A DNA stretch of 16,212 nt from Candidatus Omnitrophota bacterium (GCA_023485205.1 JAMCZX010000022.1:1-16212); one strand, 5' to 3'. Positions 6,444-14,388 are shown, counted from the first letter of the stretch. The notes: generated by a model not told the origin, from the sequence alone. A program made the numbers and translations.

Positions 6444-8069
6444 ATGGCTAAAAAATTACCATATCATAATATAAAAAGAGCTCTTGCCAATCAATTTCCC
6501 TCACTTGATTATGAACATCCAAAATATCGCTGGTGGGTGCTTTGGAATGTTATGATAGGGACATTTATGGCTGTGTTGGATGCAACAATTGTAAATGTTG
6601 CATTACCTAATTTAATGGGACAATTTGGTACAACCCTTGACCAAATCCAGTGGGTAATGACAGCATATCTTCTTACATTTGGAGTTATGCTTCCTGCCTC
6701 AGGATGGCTTGCAGATAATTTTGGATATAAAAAAATGTATTTCCTTGGTATGCTGCTTTTTACCCTGGGGTCATTTCTTTGTAGTGTCTCATGGAGTGAG
6801 AATGTTCTTATTGCTTTTAGGGTAATACAAGGAATTGGCGGGGGCTTGATAATGCCTGTTGGTATGGCAATTGTTATGAGAGAATTTCCTATAGAAAAAA
6901 GGGGATTAGCTCTTGGGTTATGGGGAATAGCAGCAGCGACCTCAATATCTTTTGGTCCTTATTTAGGAGGATTTTTAATAGATAAGGTAAGATGGCAGGC
7001 GATATTTGATATTAATGTCCCCATAGGTATTTTTGGAATGCTTACAACTCTTGTTATACAAAGAGAATATATATCCCAGCATAAAAAGGCTTTTGATTTA
7101 ATAGGATTTATTACTATGTCTATTTTTTTATTGGCACTTCTTGTTGCTCTTGCTGAAGGAACGGCCGAGTGGAATACCGGAGGGTGGCATTCCAGGTTTA
7201 TACTTTCATGTTTTGCGATTTCTTTCTTATTCTTTGTTTTGTTTTTGATAAATGAGATGGTGGTTAATAAAGCCCACCCATTTGTTAAATTAAATTTGAT
7301 GAAAGATTTTAATTTTACAATGGCAAATTTTGTTCTTTTTATTTTTGGAGTTGGAATATTTGGAAGCACCTTTATATTGCCTCTTTATTTAGAAAATTCT
7401 ATGGGTTATACTCCGCTAGAAGCAGGGACAGTCTTTTTATTCCCGGGAATAGTTCAAGGGGTAGCCTCTGCTATATCAGGATTTTTATCAGATAAATGGA
7501 ATCCAAAGATTCTCTCTTTTATAGGAATGGTAATTTTGGGATATAGCCTATATCTTAATCATTATTTATATCTTTATTCCTCTTACAGTCAAATAATAAT
7601 GCCTTTATATCTTAGAGGTCTGGGAATGGGACTGCTATTTACTCCATTATCCAAGATAGCTCTTTCAAATATTACAGCTGACCAGACTGCACAAGCTTCA
7701 GGTTTATATAATGTTATAAGACAGATTGGGGGAAGTTTTGGGGTGGCTATATTTATTACAATTTTAACAAATAAACAAATTCTTCATACCTCTTTATATG
7801 GACAATCTGTTATAAATTCACCTGTTTTTGATAAAACCAAGTCAGTAGTTCAATACTTTGTTCAACAACATGCAGGAGGTCCTACTCATAATATAATGAA
7901 TCAAACACTTGCTTTACTTGGAACCTATATAAGTAATACAGCATTTGTTTCATCAGTTGAGGATGCTTTTCTTATTTCAGCAATTTTGACATTCATAGCA
8001 CTGATTCCTATTATATTTTTAAGAATTTCCCATAAAAAAGCTTCTTCAAGCCATACCTCTTTAGAATAA
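6444..8069 (+). CDS. emrB: EmrB/QacA-type DHA2 major facilitator exporter
   Basis: This 541-residue MFS transporter is of the 14-helix DHA2 family, the proton-driven multidrug exporter partner of EmrA. Visible family motifs are LDATIVNVALP (45-55, helix 1), motif A GWLADNFGYKK (87-97), motif B RVIQGIGGGLIMP (126-138), and the antiporter motif C ending GPYLGG (171-176). A hydrophilic stretch HTSLYGQSVINSP lies in the long loop before the last helix, as in other EmrB proteins. The gene begins two bases after the adaptor stop with a GAGGTAAGT ribosome binding site. It probably expels hydrophobic or amphipathic toxic compounds that also serve as ligands for the TetR protein. The actual substrate cannot be read from the sequence. 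Confidence 0.92.
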   Translation: MAKKLPYHNIKRALANQFPSLDYEHPKYRWWVLWNVMIGTFMAVLDATIVNVALPNLMGQFGTTLDQIQWVMTAYLLTFGVMLPASGWLADNFGYKKMYFLGMLLFTLGSFLCSVSWSENVLIAFRVIQGIGGGLIMPVGMAIVMREFPIEKRGLALGLWGIAAATSISFGPYLGGFLIDKVRWQAIFDINVPIGIFGMLTTLVIQREYISQHKKAFDLIGFITMSIFLLALLVALAEGTAEWNTGGWHSRFILSCFAISFLFFVLFLINEMVVNKAHPFVKLNLMKDFNFTMANFVLFIFGVGIFGSTFILPLYLENSMGYTPLEAGTVFLFPGIVQGVASAISGFLSDKWNPKILSFIGMVILGYSLYLNHYLYLYSSYSQIIMPLYLRGLGMGLLFTPLSKIALSNITADQTAQASGLYNVIRQIGGSFGVAIFITILTNKQILHTSLYGQSVINSPVFDKTKSVVQYFVQQHAGGPTHNIMNQTLALLGTYISNTAFVSSVEDAFLISAILTFIALIPIIFLRISHKKASSSHTSLE

Positions 8070-8081
8070 GATATTTTTTAC

Positions 8082-8109
8082 TTGTAAAAATTATAAAATC
8101 TTATATACT
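8082..8109 (+). promoter_or_regulatory. Putative promoter of the endoQ-lpxK pair
   Basis: TTGTAA (8082-8087) and TATACT (8104-8109) are spaced by 16 bases. A start near 8116 would leave a leader of only about 13 bases, and no Shine-Dalgarno sequence is seen before the ATG at 8129. The region is very AT-rich, so chance matches are possible. Confidence 0.35.
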
Positions 8110-8128
8110 ATATAAAATAAACAATAAA

Positions 8129-9358
8129 ATGTATATAGCAGACTTTCATATTCATTCAAAGTATAGCAGGGCAACAAGCAGAAATATGGAAATTGATTCT
8201 CTTTCCCTGTGGGCAAAAAACAAAGGGGTTTCACTTCTCGGAACAGGGGATATAACCCATCCCTTATGGTTTGCAGAATTAAGATCCAAGATTAAAGAAA
8301 CTGATAAATATGGGATTTATAAGTACAATGATATTGATTTTATCCTGACAGGAGAAGTGAACAATATTTATCCTAAACATGGATTTACAAGAAAAATCCA
8401 CAACATACTTTTTTTTTCTACACTGGCAAAGGCTGAAAAATTTAATAAGTCCATTGGTAAGTATGCTGAACTTTTAAGTGATGGCAGGCCTATTCTTCAG
8501 ATTGACTCAAAGATTCTTGTAAAAATGGTAAAGGATGCGGATGAATATGGGTTTGTTGTCCCGGCACATATCTGGACACCCCATTTTTCTCTTTTTGGCG
8601 CAAATTCAGGATTTGATAGTATTGAAGAATGCTTTGAAGAAGAAATAAACAATGTATTAGGTCTTGAAACCGGATTAAGTAGTGATCCGCCAATGAACTG
8701 GAAGCTTTCACAGATAGATAAATTTACCCTTATTTCCAATTCTGATGCTCATTCTCCGCAAAAGATTGCAAGGGAGGCGAATGTATTTTTTTCATCTTTT
8801 GACTTCAATGAATTAAAAGAAATTCTTAAAACTCAGGATAAAAAGAAATTCCTTTTCACTATTGAATATTTTCCGGAAGAAGGCAAATATCATTATGACG
8901 GCCATCGTTTTTGCAAGATATGCCTTTCTCCTGAGGAAACCATAAAAAATAATTATATATGTCCTGTATGTAAGAAAAAGATTACTGTAGGTGTTCTACA
9001 CAGAGTTATAAAATTGGCTGACAGGGATGAAAATAATGTAAAGGCTAAAAAAATCCCATTTAAGCACCTTGTACCTCTGGACCAGATAATAGCTTTTGTA
9101 TATAAAAAGGATGTTAATTCAGTATTTGTTCAGAATATTTATTCCCAGACTATTCAAAAACTTGGTCCTGAGATGCATATATTACTTGAACTATCAGAAA
9201 AAGAAATCTTTCAAAATCTTTCTGAAGAACTTGCCAATGGAATAAAAATGGTAAAAGAAGGAAAAGTTTTTGTAAGCCCTGGTTACGATGGAGAATTTGG
9301 TAAAATTGAAATCAGATATGACATACCTAAAGATCCGGTCCAGCAGACCCTTTTTTAA
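8129..9358 (+). CDS. Endonuclease Q-type PHP-domain DNA repair nuclease
   Basis: This 409-residue protein has an N-terminal PHP phosphoesterase domain: H7 and H9 in DFHIHSKYSRA, TGDITHPLW (39-47), E76, H91, H147 in PAHIWTPHFSLFG, and D206/H208 in SNSDAHSP, all plausible metal ligands. A four-cysteine zinc finger follows (C262, C265, C278, C281). This order is that of endonuclease Q, first found in Thermococcales and later in some bacteria, which nicks DNA 5' of deaminated bases such as uracil and hypoxanthine. Automatic annotation often mislabels the family as UvrD or helicase. The protein ends in QQTLF (405-409), resembling a sliding-clamp-binding motif. It overlaps lpxK downstream. There is no visible ribosome binding site; the ATG at 8129 gives the normal N-terminus. 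Confidence 0.82.
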   Translation: MYIADFHIHSKYSRATSRNMEIDSLSLWAKNKGVSLLGTGDITHPLWFAELRSKIKETDKYGIYKYNDIDFILTGEVNNIYPKHGFTRKIHNILFFSTLAKAEKFNKSIGKYAELLSDGRPILQIDSKILVKMVKDADEYGFVVPAHIWTPHFSLFGANSGFDSIEECFEEEINNVLGLETGLSSDPPMNWKLSQIDKFTLISNSDAHSPQKIAREANVFFSSFDFNELKEILKTQDKKKFLFTIEYFPEEGKYHYDGHRFCKICLSPEETIKNNYICPVCKKKITVGVLHRVIKLADRDENNVKAKKIPFKHLVPLDQIIAFVYKKDVNSVFVQNIYSQTIQKLGPEMHILLELSEKEIFQNLSEELANGIKMVKEGKVFVSPGYDGEFGKIEIRYDIPKDPVQQTLF

Positions 9359-10334
9359 TTTTTTTTACAGAAAAATTTTTGTATTTTATGGCAAAACATT
9401 TTTATGGGCCTGCTGGAGAATAGTTTTTTTACCATTTTCACTTGTTTATCTTATTTTTATCTATCTTAAAAAAATCTTTAAATCATATAAAATTTTTAAA
9501 CCCCAGATTATCTCAGTTGGAAATATTGAACTTGGAGGAACAGGTAAAACACCTCTGATAATTTTTTTAACTAATTCTCTTAAAACAAGGTTTCGGTCTA
9601 TTGTTGTTGTAAGTTATGGAGAAAAAATCAAGGATGAGCCAATTCTTTTATCAGAAAATCTTCCAGGTATAAAAATATTTTCAGGGAAAAACAAGAGAAA
9701 AATTATTGAAACTATAGATGAAAAATATAATCCTGATTTGATACTAATAGATGATGGTTTTAACTATTTTGATATAAAAAAAACAGATATAGTTATTCTT
9801 GACCCTTTTTTACACTTTGACCTTGTTTTGCCTGCTGGTTTGAAAAGATTACCATATGCTTTTTTAAAATATTCAGATACAATAGTTATAAACCATAGTG
9901 AATTTTTAAATGAAGAACAAAAAGAAAAAATCAGAGAGAAATATAGCAGGTACAAAAAACCTGTTTATTTTTCAAGGTATAACCTGGTGAATTTTATAGA
10001 TGTAAAAAATTCTGTCCATCCTCTTTCAATAATCAAAAATAAAAACATACTTCTGTTTTGTGGGCTTGGCAAACCCTGGTATTTCTTAAAAAATGTTAAA
10101 AGTCTTAAGCCCGGACATATATTTTTTACCTTTTATCCAGACCATTTCAATTATACAGAATTTGACATACAACAGTTGGAAATAATAATAAAAGAAAAAA
10201 ATATTGACATTGCAATTACCACAGAAAAAGACCTTATAAAAATAAAAAAGTTTTCAGTTTCTTTTTCTGTTTACGCCCTCAATATTCAGATATCTTTTGA
10301 AAAAGAATTTGAAGTGTTCCACAAAAAAATTTGA
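9288..10334 (+). CDS. lpxK: Tetraacyldisaccharide 4'-kinase (lipid A synthesis)
   Basis: LpxK phosphorylates the 4' position of the lipid A disaccharide at the inner membrane. The 348-residue reading frame shows a hydrophobic N-terminal helix (about 44-62), a P-loop VGNIELGGTGKTP (77-89), the catalytic-region DDGF (155-158), ILDPF with VLPAGLKRLPYAFL (180-193), FCGLGKPWYF (257-266), PDHFNYT (284-290) and TTEKD (311-315). The segment after the P-loop is short: the usual SRGYGG is replaced by SYGEKI and DEPILLSE follows at once. QH after DDGF is NY here. These changes suggest a divergent substrate pocket, though the core motifs are intact. The start is uncertain: the ATG at 9288 has no clear ribosome binding site and overlaps the nuclease gene by 71 bases; a later start (ATG 9318, or TTG 9306) would also keep the membrane helix. 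Confidence 0.82.
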   Translation: MENLVKLKSDMTYLKIRSSRPFFNFFYRKIFVFYGKTFLWACWRIVFLPFSLVYLIFIYLKKIFKSYKIFKPQIISVGNIELGGTGKTPLIIFLTNSLKTRFRSIVVVSYGEKIKDEPILLSENLPGIKIFSGKNKRKIIETIDEKYNPDLILIDDGFNYFDIKKTDIVILDPFLHFDLVLPAGLKRLPYAFLKYSDTIVINHSEFLNEEQKEKIREKYSRYKKPVYFSRYNLVNFIDVKNSVHPLSIIKNKNILLFCGLGKPWYFLKNVKSLKPGHIFFTFYPDHFNYTEFDIQQLEIIIKEKNIDIAITTEKDLIKIKKFSVSFSVYALNIQISFEKEFEVFHKKI

Positions 10335-10360
10335 CAAAAAAAATAGTAGCGTTATATTAT
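10331..10360 (+). promoter_or_regulatory. Promoter of the GntR-type regulator gene, overlapping the lpxK stop
   Basis: A consensus TTGACA (10331-10336) contains the lpxK stop codon TGA. TATATT (10353-10358, 16-base spacer) or TATTAT (10355-10360, 18-base spacer) serves as -10. A start near 10367 places the GAAGGTG ribosome binding site (10368-10374) at the very 5' end, before the ATG at 10388. Confidence 0.6.
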
Positions 10361-10387
10361 ATATTTAGAAGGTGTATATATACTGAT

Positions 10388-11476
10388 ATGAACACTATAG
10401 AAATCAATAAAATAGACAGGAAAAATCCTGTTCCGATGTATGTTCAGATAAAACAGATTATCAAGAGTCAGATTGCAGAAGGAATTTTAAAACCTGGTTC
10501 TTTGTTAGATTCAGAAAGGAAACTCTGCAAGATATATAATGTTAGCCATATCACAGTCCGGCAAGCCCTTGTTGAATTAACAAAAGAGAAATTATTATTC
10601 AGGGTGCCCGGTAAAGGTACTTTTGTAAGTAATCATAGAGAAACTGCTTTATTAACTAAAAATATTATTGGGTTAATTATTCCAGACCATTCCATGAACC
10701 TTCCTTCTTCTTTTATTCCAGATCTTATTCTTGGAATTAAGGATGTAATAAGTAAAAGATACTCTCTTGTTTTATACAATGACTCTGAAATAGACTATCT
10801 TACTTCAGAAGAAATTAACGGGATAATACTTACCAATCCACAATCTAATGATATAAAAATAATCTTACTTAAAAAAAGAGAGATTCCATTGGTAGTTATA
10901 GGCAGGACGGAAGAGAAAAATATTTATTATGTTGATAATGATAATATTTTGATTGGCTGGACACTAACATCCTATTTATTGAAATTAGGACATAAAAGAA
11001 TTGGATTTATAAATGGTCCGGAGAATTTGACTGTAAGTCAGGATAGGCTTATAGGGTATAAAAAAGCTTTGAAAGAAAAAAAAATCAGTATAGATAATAG
11101 TATTATAAGATATGGAAATTTTTCTGAAGAAGATGGATATAATAATGCAAGACATATTATTAATGAAAAAATAACAGGCATAATTTGTGGTGATGATCTT
11201 ATTGCGATGGGGGTATTAAAAGCAGTAAAACAGGCAGGACTAAAAATTCCTGAAGATGTTTCTATATGTGGTTGTAATAATTCAATATTTACCCAACATT
11301 CACATCCAACCCTGACAACAATCAATGTTTTTCCACGGGAAATAGGACATATTTCAGCAGAAAATCTAATAAAAATTATGAAAGGGGAAAGTACAGAAGA
11401 AAAAACACTTATAGAAGGTAAATTAATAATTAGAAATTCCACAGGGCCAGTAAAAAAAATCTTAGAAAGGGGGTGA
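10388..11476 (+). CDS. GntR/LacI hybrid transcriptional regulator
   Basis: The 362-residue regulator has an N-terminal GntR winged helix (residues 14-80: PVPMYVQIKQIIKSQI, then LLDSERKLCKIYNVSHITVRQAL as two pieces of the helix-turn-helix, wing VPGKGTFVS). From about residue 93 it has a LacI/GalR-type periplasmic-binding-like effector domain (NIIGLIIPD, YLLKLGHKRIGFINGP, GIICGDDLIAMGVLKAVKQAG, IPEDVSICGCNN, LTTINVFPREIG). This arrangement is that of AraR-like regulators, which sense a sugar or sugar-like ligand. The frame stays open to a TTG at 10331, but that TTG is part of a -35 box, so the ATG at 10388 with ribosome binding site GAAGGTG is the start. It lies 6 bases upstream of the first possible start of the pseudopilin-like genes and probably controls them and the hydrolase. 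Confidence 0.87.
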   Translation: MNTIEINKIDRKNPVPMYVQIKQIIKSQIAEGILKPGSLLDSERKLCKIYNVSHITVRQALVELTKEKLLFRVPGKGTFVSNHRETALLTKNIIGLIIPDHSMNLPSSFIPDLILGIKDVISKRYSLVLYNDSEIDYLTSEEINGIILTNPQSNDIKIILLKKREIPLVVIGRTEEKNIYYVDNDNILIGWTLTSYLLKLGHKRIGFINGPENLTVSQDRLIGYKKALKEKKISIDNSIIRYGNFSEEDGYNNARHIINEKITGIICGDDLIAMGVLKAVKQAGLKIPEDVSICGCNNSIFTQHSHPTLTTINVFPREIGHISAENLIKIMKGESTEEKTLIEGKLIIRNSTGPVKKILERG

Positions 11477-11539
11477 AAAAATATGAGAGAAAAAATAATA
11501 GAATATATAAATAAAAATACTGAAAAGGAGGGAAAGACA

Positions 11540-12400
11540 ATGTTGAGCAAAGCGAAATCCGCCAATCCGTCAGTCCGCCAATCTTTAAGGTGGATTTATG
11601 ATGGAAATAGAAAAAAAGGTTTTACCCTCATAGAGCTATTAGTTGTAATAGCAATCATTGCTATACTTGCGGCAATGTTGCTCCCAGCGTTGGCACGGGC
11701 AAGGGAGGAGGCAAGAAGAGCCGTAGGTATGTCAAATCTTCATCAAATTGGACTTGCATTACACATGTATGATATGGATTATAGAGAATTTTTCCCGGAT
11801 AATCAAAATATGCCCGGTGATACATGGACAATTCAAAGTTTAGCTCTTCTTTATCCACATTATATTTCAAACTTAAATGTATTTGTTGATCCTGATGATG
11901 TTTTACATAACACTGCAGATGCAACTTATACACCTGGAAACGATACTATTTTTATGAATTCTGCTGCTCCTACAACCCCTACAAATTATCTTTCATCTAG
12001 AGATGGCTCCAACCCGCCCTATGTTGGGGAATCATATGCATACGCTTATGGTGGGGGTAATCCTGGTTGGGGAGAACCTTATCCTGTTGCTCTTAGTGAA
12101 CTAACAAATCCAGATACTGTTATAGTATGTGATAAAGCATATTATCCTCCTTTTTGTGGTATTGGCGGTGCTAGTGGATGGCTTGCAGCTGGTTCGCTAT
12201 GGCAAATACAGAATTTACAGTATGCAAATCAATATAGTGCCAATCATGGAAATGAGGGTATAAATGCTCTTTTTATAGGTGGATGGGTAAAATGGATTCC
12301 TACAACACATATAAATAACTCAACTTTTCCAAATGCAAGTAATTCTGGAACATGGGCTAATCCGAATTATTGGGATGCTGGAGTTTTGTGGAACCCATAA
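11540..12400 (+). CDS. Pseudopilin-like protein 1 (type IV prepilin-leader family)
   Basis: The 286-residue protein has a type IV prepilin leader. The chosen start has the ribosome binding site AAGGAGGG (11525-11532); G27 before F28 is the cleavage site and E32 is the conserved fifth residue. The hydrophobic helix is followed by [14 protein letters not shown] and a helix with [17 protein letters not shown]. The globular C-terminus ends in [23 protein letters not shown], a variant of the His-Xn-Asp-Gly (H-X9-DG) motif of this family with DG changed to GG. Such proteins, related to type II secretion pseudopilins, are envelope proteins of mostly unknown role and abundant in PVC-type genomes. A second in-frame ATG at 11483 also has a strong ribosome binding site (11468-11475) and would give a 46-residue leader, so the start is unsettled. 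The N-terminus carries a short 16-base-period DNA repeat. Confidence 0.85.
   Translation: MLSKAKSANPSVRQSLRWIYDGNRKKGFTLIELLVVIAIIAILAAMLLPALARAREEARRAVGMSNLHQIGLALHMYDMDYREFFPDNQNMPGDTWTIQSLALLYPHYISNLNVFVDPDDVLHNTADATYTPGNDTIFMNSAAPTTPTNYLSSRDGSNPPYVGESYAYAYGGGNPGWGEPYPVALSELTNPDTVIVCDKAYYPPFCGIGGASGWLAAGSLWQIQNLQYANQYSANHGNEGINALFIGGWVKWIPTTHINNSTFPNASNSGTWANPNYWDAGVLWNP
11558..11583 (+). repeat. Short direct repeat inside the first pseudopilin gene leader
   Basis: TCCGCCAATC occurs at 11558-11567 and again at 11574-11583, a period of 16 bases. The stretch is more GC-rich than its surroundings and encodes the [11 protein letters not shown] part of the leader, which the other two pseudopilin genes lack. 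Confidence 0.6.
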
Positions 12401-12635
12401 ACAAAAATTAAATAAATAGGGAAAAAAACTAATTTATTCCCCTACTTATGGATATAATTTATAATTTTACTTGTTTGAACAAAAACATCATAATTGGTCA
12501 AATGAAAGCAAGTATTTTGTTAAAAAAATTTAATTTAAGAGAGGAGGGAAATAAGATGAGAACAAAATTAATAAAAAGAAACACAGGAACCGGCTTTACC
12601 TTAATCGAGCTCTTGGTTGTTATAGCAATCATTGC
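12398..12635 (+). repeat. Duplicated pseudopilin spacer and leader, copy A
   Basis: From the stop codon of pseudopilin 1 through the leader of pseudopilin 2, this unit is nearly the same as 13381-13610. It holds an imperfect hairpin (12411-12449), a conserved stretch TTGAACAAAAACATCATAAT before the gene, the strong ribosome binding site GGAGGG, and a prepilin-leader coding part identical over 65 bases (12556-12620). A 7-base tandem duplication (ATAATTT twice) near 12454-12467 is absent in copy B. Confidence 0.85.
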
Positions 12636-13383
12636 CATATTAGCGGCAATGTTGTTACCAGCGCTGGCACGAGCAAGGGAGGATGCAAGAAGAGCTATAG
12701 GTTTATCAAATCTTAAACAGATTGGACTTGCATTGCATATGTATGCTCAGGATTATAGAGAATTGTTCCCATATAATCAAAATATGCCCGGTGATACATG
12801 GACAATTCAAAGTTTAGCTCTTCTTTACCCACATTATATCTCAGACTTAAAGGTATTTGTTGACCCTGATGATCTTGAAGGTTATTCTGCCAATGCGGAT
12901 CCAGGTAATGGAGGTGGTGTGGGACCTCAGGATACTATTTTTATGAATCCCGCTGCTCCGACAACTCCAACTAATTATCTTGCAAATAATAATAACGGAC
13001 ATGCTCCGCCAACTCCTCCATATGTTGGATGCTCATATGCATATGCTTACAGTGGAAGTTATGGGGGGGTTTATCCTACTCCTGTTGCTCTTAGCGAAGA
13101 AACAAATCCTGATACTGTCATATTGTGTGATAAAGCATTGAATCCTGGTTATCTGGGCGGGTGGACGGTTTATGGTAGCACATGGCAACTACAAAATTTA
13201 CAAAATGCCACTCAGTATAGTGCCAATCATGGAAATGCTGGTGTAAATGTGCTTTATATCGGTGGTTGGGCAAAATGGATACCTACAACACATATAAGTA
13301 CTACAAATTTTCCAAATGCAAATTATTCTGGAACTTGGGCAAATCCGAGTTATTGGAATTTTGGAATTATGTGGAATCCATAA
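12556..13383 (+). CDS. Pseudopilin-like protein 2 (type IV prepilin-leader family)
   Basis: The 275-residue protein starts [13 protein letters not shown], with G13/F14 as the leader cleavage site and E18 as the conserved +5 residue. The ATG at 12556 is chosen because GAGGAGGG sits just upstream and because it matches paralogue 3; the longer open frame from 12448 lies within the duplicated spacer. The body resembles pseudopilin 1 closely ([20 protein letters not shown]), with 53 identical bases at 12775-12827, while its 5' end and spacer match pseudopilin 3. The C-terminal motif [23 protein letters not shown] again has GG in place of DG. It is probably cut by the prepilin peptidase, set in the inner membrane by its helix, and presents the globular part to the periplasm or surface. 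The function is unknown. Confidence 0.88.
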   Translation: MRTKLIKRNTGTGFTLIELLVVIAIIAILAAMLLPALARAREDARRAIGLSNLKQIGLALHMYAQDYRELFPYNQNMPGDTWTIQSLALLYPHYISDLKVFVDPDDLEGYSANADPGNGGGVGPQDTIFMNPAAPTTPTNYLANNNNGHAPPTPPYVGCSYAYAYSGSYGGVYPTPVALSEETNPDTVILCDKALNPGYLGGWTVYGSTWQLQNLQNATQYSANHGNAGVNVLYIGGWAKWIPTTHISTTNFPNANYSGTWANPSYWNFGIMWNP

Positions 13384-13610
13384 ACAAAAATTACATAAGT
13401 AGGGGAAAAAAACTGCTTTATTCCCCTACTTATGTATATAATTTACTTGCTTGAACAAAAACATCATAATTGGTTAAACAGAAGCAAATATCTTGTTTAA
13501 AAAATTTAATTTAAGAGGGCGGGGAATAAGATGAGAACAAAATTAATAAAAAGAAACACAGGAACCGGCTTTACCTTAATCGAGCTCTTGGTTGTCATAG
13601 CAATCATTGC
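13381..13610 (+). repeat. Duplicated pseudopilin spacer and leader, copy B
   Basis: This is the second copy of the unit at 12398-12635, from the stop of pseudopilin 2 through the leader of pseudopilin 3. Its hairpin is perfect. Its ribosome binding site is altered from GGAGGG to GGGCGGGG, so translation of gene 3 may be weaker. Confidence 0.85.
13392..13436 (+). terminator. Perfect 16-bp hairpin between pseudopilin genes 2 and 3
   Basis: TACATAAGTAGGGGAA (13392-13407) pairs perfectly with TTCCCCTACTTATGTA (13421-13436), and the loop AAAAACTGCTTTA can add three more A-T pairs. It begins 9 bases after the stop of gene 2 and is followed by AT-rich DNA without a clear T-run. It could be a terminator, partial attenuator or mRNA-stabilising end. 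The equivalent in copy A (12411-12449) is damaged by a lost G and a mismatch. Confidence 0.6.
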
Positions 13611-14388
13611 TATACTTGCGGCAATGTTGCTACCAGCATTGGCAAAAGCAAGAGAACAAGCGAGAAAAGCAGTGGATATGTCGAATCTAAATCAAATTGG
13701 ACTTGCATTACATATGTATGCTCAGGATTATAATGAATGGTTCCCTGTTTCTAATAATGCTAACACAGGGGCTGATAATAACAATTATTTCTACTTCAAT
13801 GCTGTTGTTTCTTTAAGTCTTCTCTATCCTGAATACATTTCAGATGTAAAAGTGTTCATTTCCCCAAATGATCAATATCATTTTACTGAGCCAGCCTCAA
13901 GTATTGCACAAGGTTTTAGTCCTCCTTGGACAGCATCTCTTGCTTATAATCCTGCTTGGGGAGTAAACCCATCAAATGGAATACAGGAAGGACTTTCTTA
14001 TGGATATGCTATAGGGTGTAACGAACTAATAAATCCAGATACTGTTATTGTAGTAGATAGAGCGGCGGGTCCTAATAGTAATTGTGTATGGGATTCTAAT
14101 TATTCCTATGATGGTGGAAATCAATCTGTTCCAAGTCCTTATACTAATACATTTGCTCCTTTAAATCCTGCCAATGCAAATACTGTTGCAGTAAATTATT
14201 GGCCAAAATCTTCTACAGAATGTATTTTCCCAGATGGAACAAATGTATTGTATATACAGGGGGCCGTAAAATTTATTCCAACATCGCATTTATCTACTAA
14301 AAATTTTCCTAATTATTTAAATGTATATATTCCTGGTTGGGCTGGTGGGAACATAGAAAATGATGTTGGTGTAGTAACAAATCCATAA
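13531..14388 (+). CDS. Pseudopilin-like protein 3 (type IV prepilin-leader family)
   Basis: The 285-residue protein begins with the same 13-residue leader as paralogue 2 ([13 protein letters not shown], cleavage before F14, E18 at +5) and the same hydrophobic helix, then [16 protein letters not shown]. It keeps [17 protein letters not shown] and [16 protein letters not shown], but the globular part diverges strongly from paralogues 1 and 2, with long Asn/Ser/Tyr-rich stretches. The C-terminal motif reads [21 protein letters not shown], lacking the His-Gly pair seen before it in the other two. The helix-coding DNA is identical to gene 1 over 35 bases (11648-11682 and 13597-13631), although its leader matches gene 2. 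The last residues are VTNP, followed by a short spacer and the hydrolase gene, probably on the same transcript. Confidence 0.87.
   Translation: MRTKLIKRNTGTGFTLIELLVVIAIIAILAAMLLPALAKAREQARKAVDMSNLNQIGLALHMYAQDYNEWFPVSNNANTGADNNNYFYFNAVVSLSLLYPEYISDVKVFISPNDQYHFTEPASSIAQGFSPPWTASLAYNPAWGVNPSNGIQEGLSYGYAIGCNELINPDTVIVVDRAAGPNSNCVWDSNYSYDGGNQSVPSPYTNTFAPLNPANANTVAVNYWPKSSTECIFPDGTNVLYIQGAVKFIPTSHLSTKNFPNYLNVYIPGWAGGNIENDVGVVTNP

Noticed and set aside
6959..7369. Long open frames on the opposite strand within emrB, and similar ones in yggS, the regulator and the hydrolase genes
   Set aside because: They are shadows of the well-supported genes, lack ribosome binding sites, and show no recognisable domain.
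10331..10387. Upstream TTG start extending the GntR-type regulator by 19 residues
   Set aside because: The TTG is part of a consensus -35 box, lacks a ribosome binding site, and the added residues do not resemble a GntR N-terminus.
11558..11583. CRISPR or mobile-element signature in the GC-rich repeat
   Set aside because: Only two 10-base units with a 6-base gap inside a coding frame; no spacers, terminal repeats or transposase gene.
12448..12555. Upstream ATG extending pseudopilin 2 by 36 residues
   Set aside because: It lies in the duplicated non-coding spacer, whose other copy is not open in that frame with a matching start, and a strong ribosome binding site precedes 12556.
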